Shown piece by piece: positions 62,747 through 64,000 of a stretch of DNA of 64,000 nt (within the stretch, counting starts at the first letter, position 1; each line of letters starts with the position of its first letter). The stretch covers positions 62,001 to 126,000 of the forward strand of contig NZ_JASHIZ010000003.1 of the NCBI RefSeq assembly GCF_030733425.1. The letters are read 5' to 3'. The position numbers and the translations under genes were made by a program. Below the pieces are notes generated by a model, which was not told the DNA's origin, made no database searches, and worked only from the letters and a program-made list of their open reading frames with translations. Source of the stretch: Roseovarius sp. MMSF_3350. Its GTDB lineage: Bacteria; Pseudomonadota; Alphaproteobacteria; Rhodobacterales; Rhodobacteraceae.

Positions 62747-64000
62747 GGCCCGACATGCTCGATCACCAGAGGGCTCTCCGCAGGCGCAACCGGCCCGATC
62801 TCGATCGCGCGGCGCACGATGGCCTCGGCGATATCGGCATGGGCCGCCCGGCTGGCATGAATGCGCAACAAAGGCTGTCCCGCGATCACCTCTGCGCCCA
62901 GGGTCAGAATGTCGGACAGGCCCACCGCCGGGTCGATCCGGTCGGTTTCAACCCTGCGACCACCGCCGAGCGCGATTACCGCGTGGCCCAGCGCCTCGCC
63001 GTCAATCGCGGCGACAAAACCCGGCGCCTGTGCCGGGACCTCGCGGATGATGGTCGCCTCGGGCAGGAACCGCTGCCACGTATCGACGAACTGAACCGGC
63101 CCGCCCAGGGTGCGCAGCATCCGACCAAAGGTCTCTGCCGCCTGCCCGTTCTTCAACACGTTCAGCACCTGGCGCACGCCGCTTTCCGGACTGTCGCACA
63201 GACCGCCATGATACAGCGCCTCGCCGCCCAGATAGCAGGTCAGCTTTGCCAGCCGCCCCTCGACCGTTCCGGTCAGGACGCGCATCGCCTCGGCCACTTC
63301 CACCGCGTTGCCTGCCGAGGGCGCAAGGGGCTGGCTCATATCCGTGATCAGCGCGCTGCACCTGCATCCGGTCGCGTTCGCGGTTTCGACCAGCGATCCG
63401 GCCAGCGACCGCGCCGCGTCCAAATTCTTCATGAACGCGCCCGAGCCCTTCTTGACGTCCAGCACCAGCCCCGTCAGCCCCGCCGCCAGCTTCTTGGACA
63501 GGATCGAAGCCGTGATCAGATCCACGCTTTCCACCGTGCCCGACACATCCCGCACCGCGTAAAGCCGCCGGTCCGCCGGGGCGATCTCGGCGCTGGCCGC
63601 GGCGATCACGACGCCGAGTTCCTCGACAATCCTTTGCAACCGCCCGGTCTCCAACTCGGTCGAAACGCCCGGAATGGCCTCCAGCTTGTCCAGCGTTCCA
63701 CCGGTATGGCCCAGCCCGCGACCCGAGATCATGGGCACCGCCGCGCCGCAGGCCGCCAGCGCCGGCGCCAGCACCAGGCTGATGCAATCGCCGATCCCTC
63801 CGGTCGAATGCTTGTCCAGAACGGGGCGATCGGTGCGCCACTGCAATATCTGCCCGCTGTCGCGCATCGCCAGTGTCAGCGCACGGCGGCTGTCGGGCGC
63901 AAGCGATTTCAGCAGGACCGCCATGGCAAAGGCCCCGGCCTGCGCATCGCTCACGCCGCCATCGGCAAGACCGCTCACGAAACCTTCGAGGGCCTCGTCA
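62743..64000 (-). CDS. deoA: Thymidine phosphorylase, 5' end outside window
   Basis: The last 418 codons or so of thymidine phosphorylase, which splits thymidine to thymine and deoxyribose-1-phosphate. The phosphate-binding loop is KHSTGGIGDCISLVLAPALA, then GRGLGHTGGTLDKLEAIPG and DVKKGSGAFM. The frame is open to the window edge (EALEGFVSGLADGG precedes the first ATG), so the true start is outside. The downstream deoB and upp make a full pyrimidine-deoxynucleoside recycling set. Confidence 0.94.
   Translation of the reverse strand, partial: DEALEGFVSGLADGGVSDAQAGAFAMAVLLKSLAPDSRRALTLAMRDSGQILQWRTDRPVLDKHSTGGIGDCISLVLAPALAACGAAVPMISGRGLGHTGGTLDKLEAIPGVSTELETGRLQRIVEELGVVIAAASAEIAPADRRLYAVRDVSGTVESVDLITASILSKKLAAGLTGLVLDVKKGSGAFMKNLDAARSLAGSLVETANATGCRCSALITDMSQPLAPSAGNAVEVAEAMRVLTGTVEGRLAKLTCYLGGEALYHGGLCDSPESGVRQVLNVLKNGQAAETFGRMLRTLGGPVQFVDTWQRFLPEATIIREVPAQAPGFVAAIDGEALGHAVIALGGGRRVETDRIDPAVGLSDILTLGAEVIAGQPLLRIHASRAAHADIAEAIVRRAIEIGPVAPAESPLVIEHVGP

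Overview
The window reads as chromosomal DNA of an alphaproteobacterium of the Roseobacter group (Rhodobacteraceae). This rests on high G+C, tightly overlapping ATGA gene joints, a chemotaxis cluster of roseobacter layout, a B12-dependent class II ribonucleotide reductase, small families typical of this clade (DUF1489, DUF6525, DUF1826, DUF952), and DmdB-like and DmdC-like genes of DMSP metabolism. No tRNA, rRNA, CRISPR array or intact insertion sequence was seen.

Layout. 0-8.4 kb (+): chemotaxis genes cheA (5' end outside the window), cheW, cheR, cheY, a small unknown, a soluble PAS protein, an exported Cache-like protein, an MCP and cheD. 8.7-15.5 kb (-): a seven-gene operon (COG0523 metal GTPase, DUF1826, DUF6525, then a peptide/nickel-type ABC importer) preceded by two Zur-like boxes 22 bp apart; it looks like a metal-starvation operon. 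16.0-21.6 kb (-): a LacI regulator with an upstream operator, an ABC importer and a GpdQ-like phosphodiesterase in one operon.

21.8-32.1 kb is an accessory region. It is framed by two direct copies of a sequence of about 128 bp, about 90 percent identical, exactly 10,011 bp apart. The left copy lies between a transposase remnant and a truncated choloylglycine hydrolase gene. Inside are a LysR/SDR divergent pair, a class 3 aldehyde dehydrogenase, a small membrane protein, DUF924, LtrA translationally coupled to a potassium-type channel, an exported NTF2-like protein, a decayed copy of the channel gene, and several orphan hypotheticals.

32.5-46.3 kb returns to core functions: nrdJ, DUF1489, two tandem beta-barrel outer membrane proteins, an arsC-like reductase, pyrD, DUF952, a periplasmic 5'-nucleotidase, a methyltransferase, an SRAP peptidase, a divergent GAPDH, a MATE pump and two hotdog thioesterases. 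46.4-54.9 kb (+) is an acyl-CoA oxidation block: two MerR regulators (the second behind three phased TTACGTA motifs), a DmdC-like dehydrogenase, a second acyl-CoA dehydrogenase, a glutathione transferase, a thiolase and a FadJ-type multifunctional enzyme. 54.9-64 kb carries a Hint protein, a sulfotransferase, a DmdB-like acyl-CoA ligase, an M48-like protein without the zinc motif, a SPOR protein, upp, deoB and deoA (5' end outside the window).

Together, deoA, deoB, upp, pyrD and the 5'-nucleotidase cover nucleoside salvage and pyrimidine supply. The ligase, dehydrogenases, thiolase and FadJ supply most of a beta-oxidation route. All functions are inferred from reading translated sequence; no search or alignment program was run.
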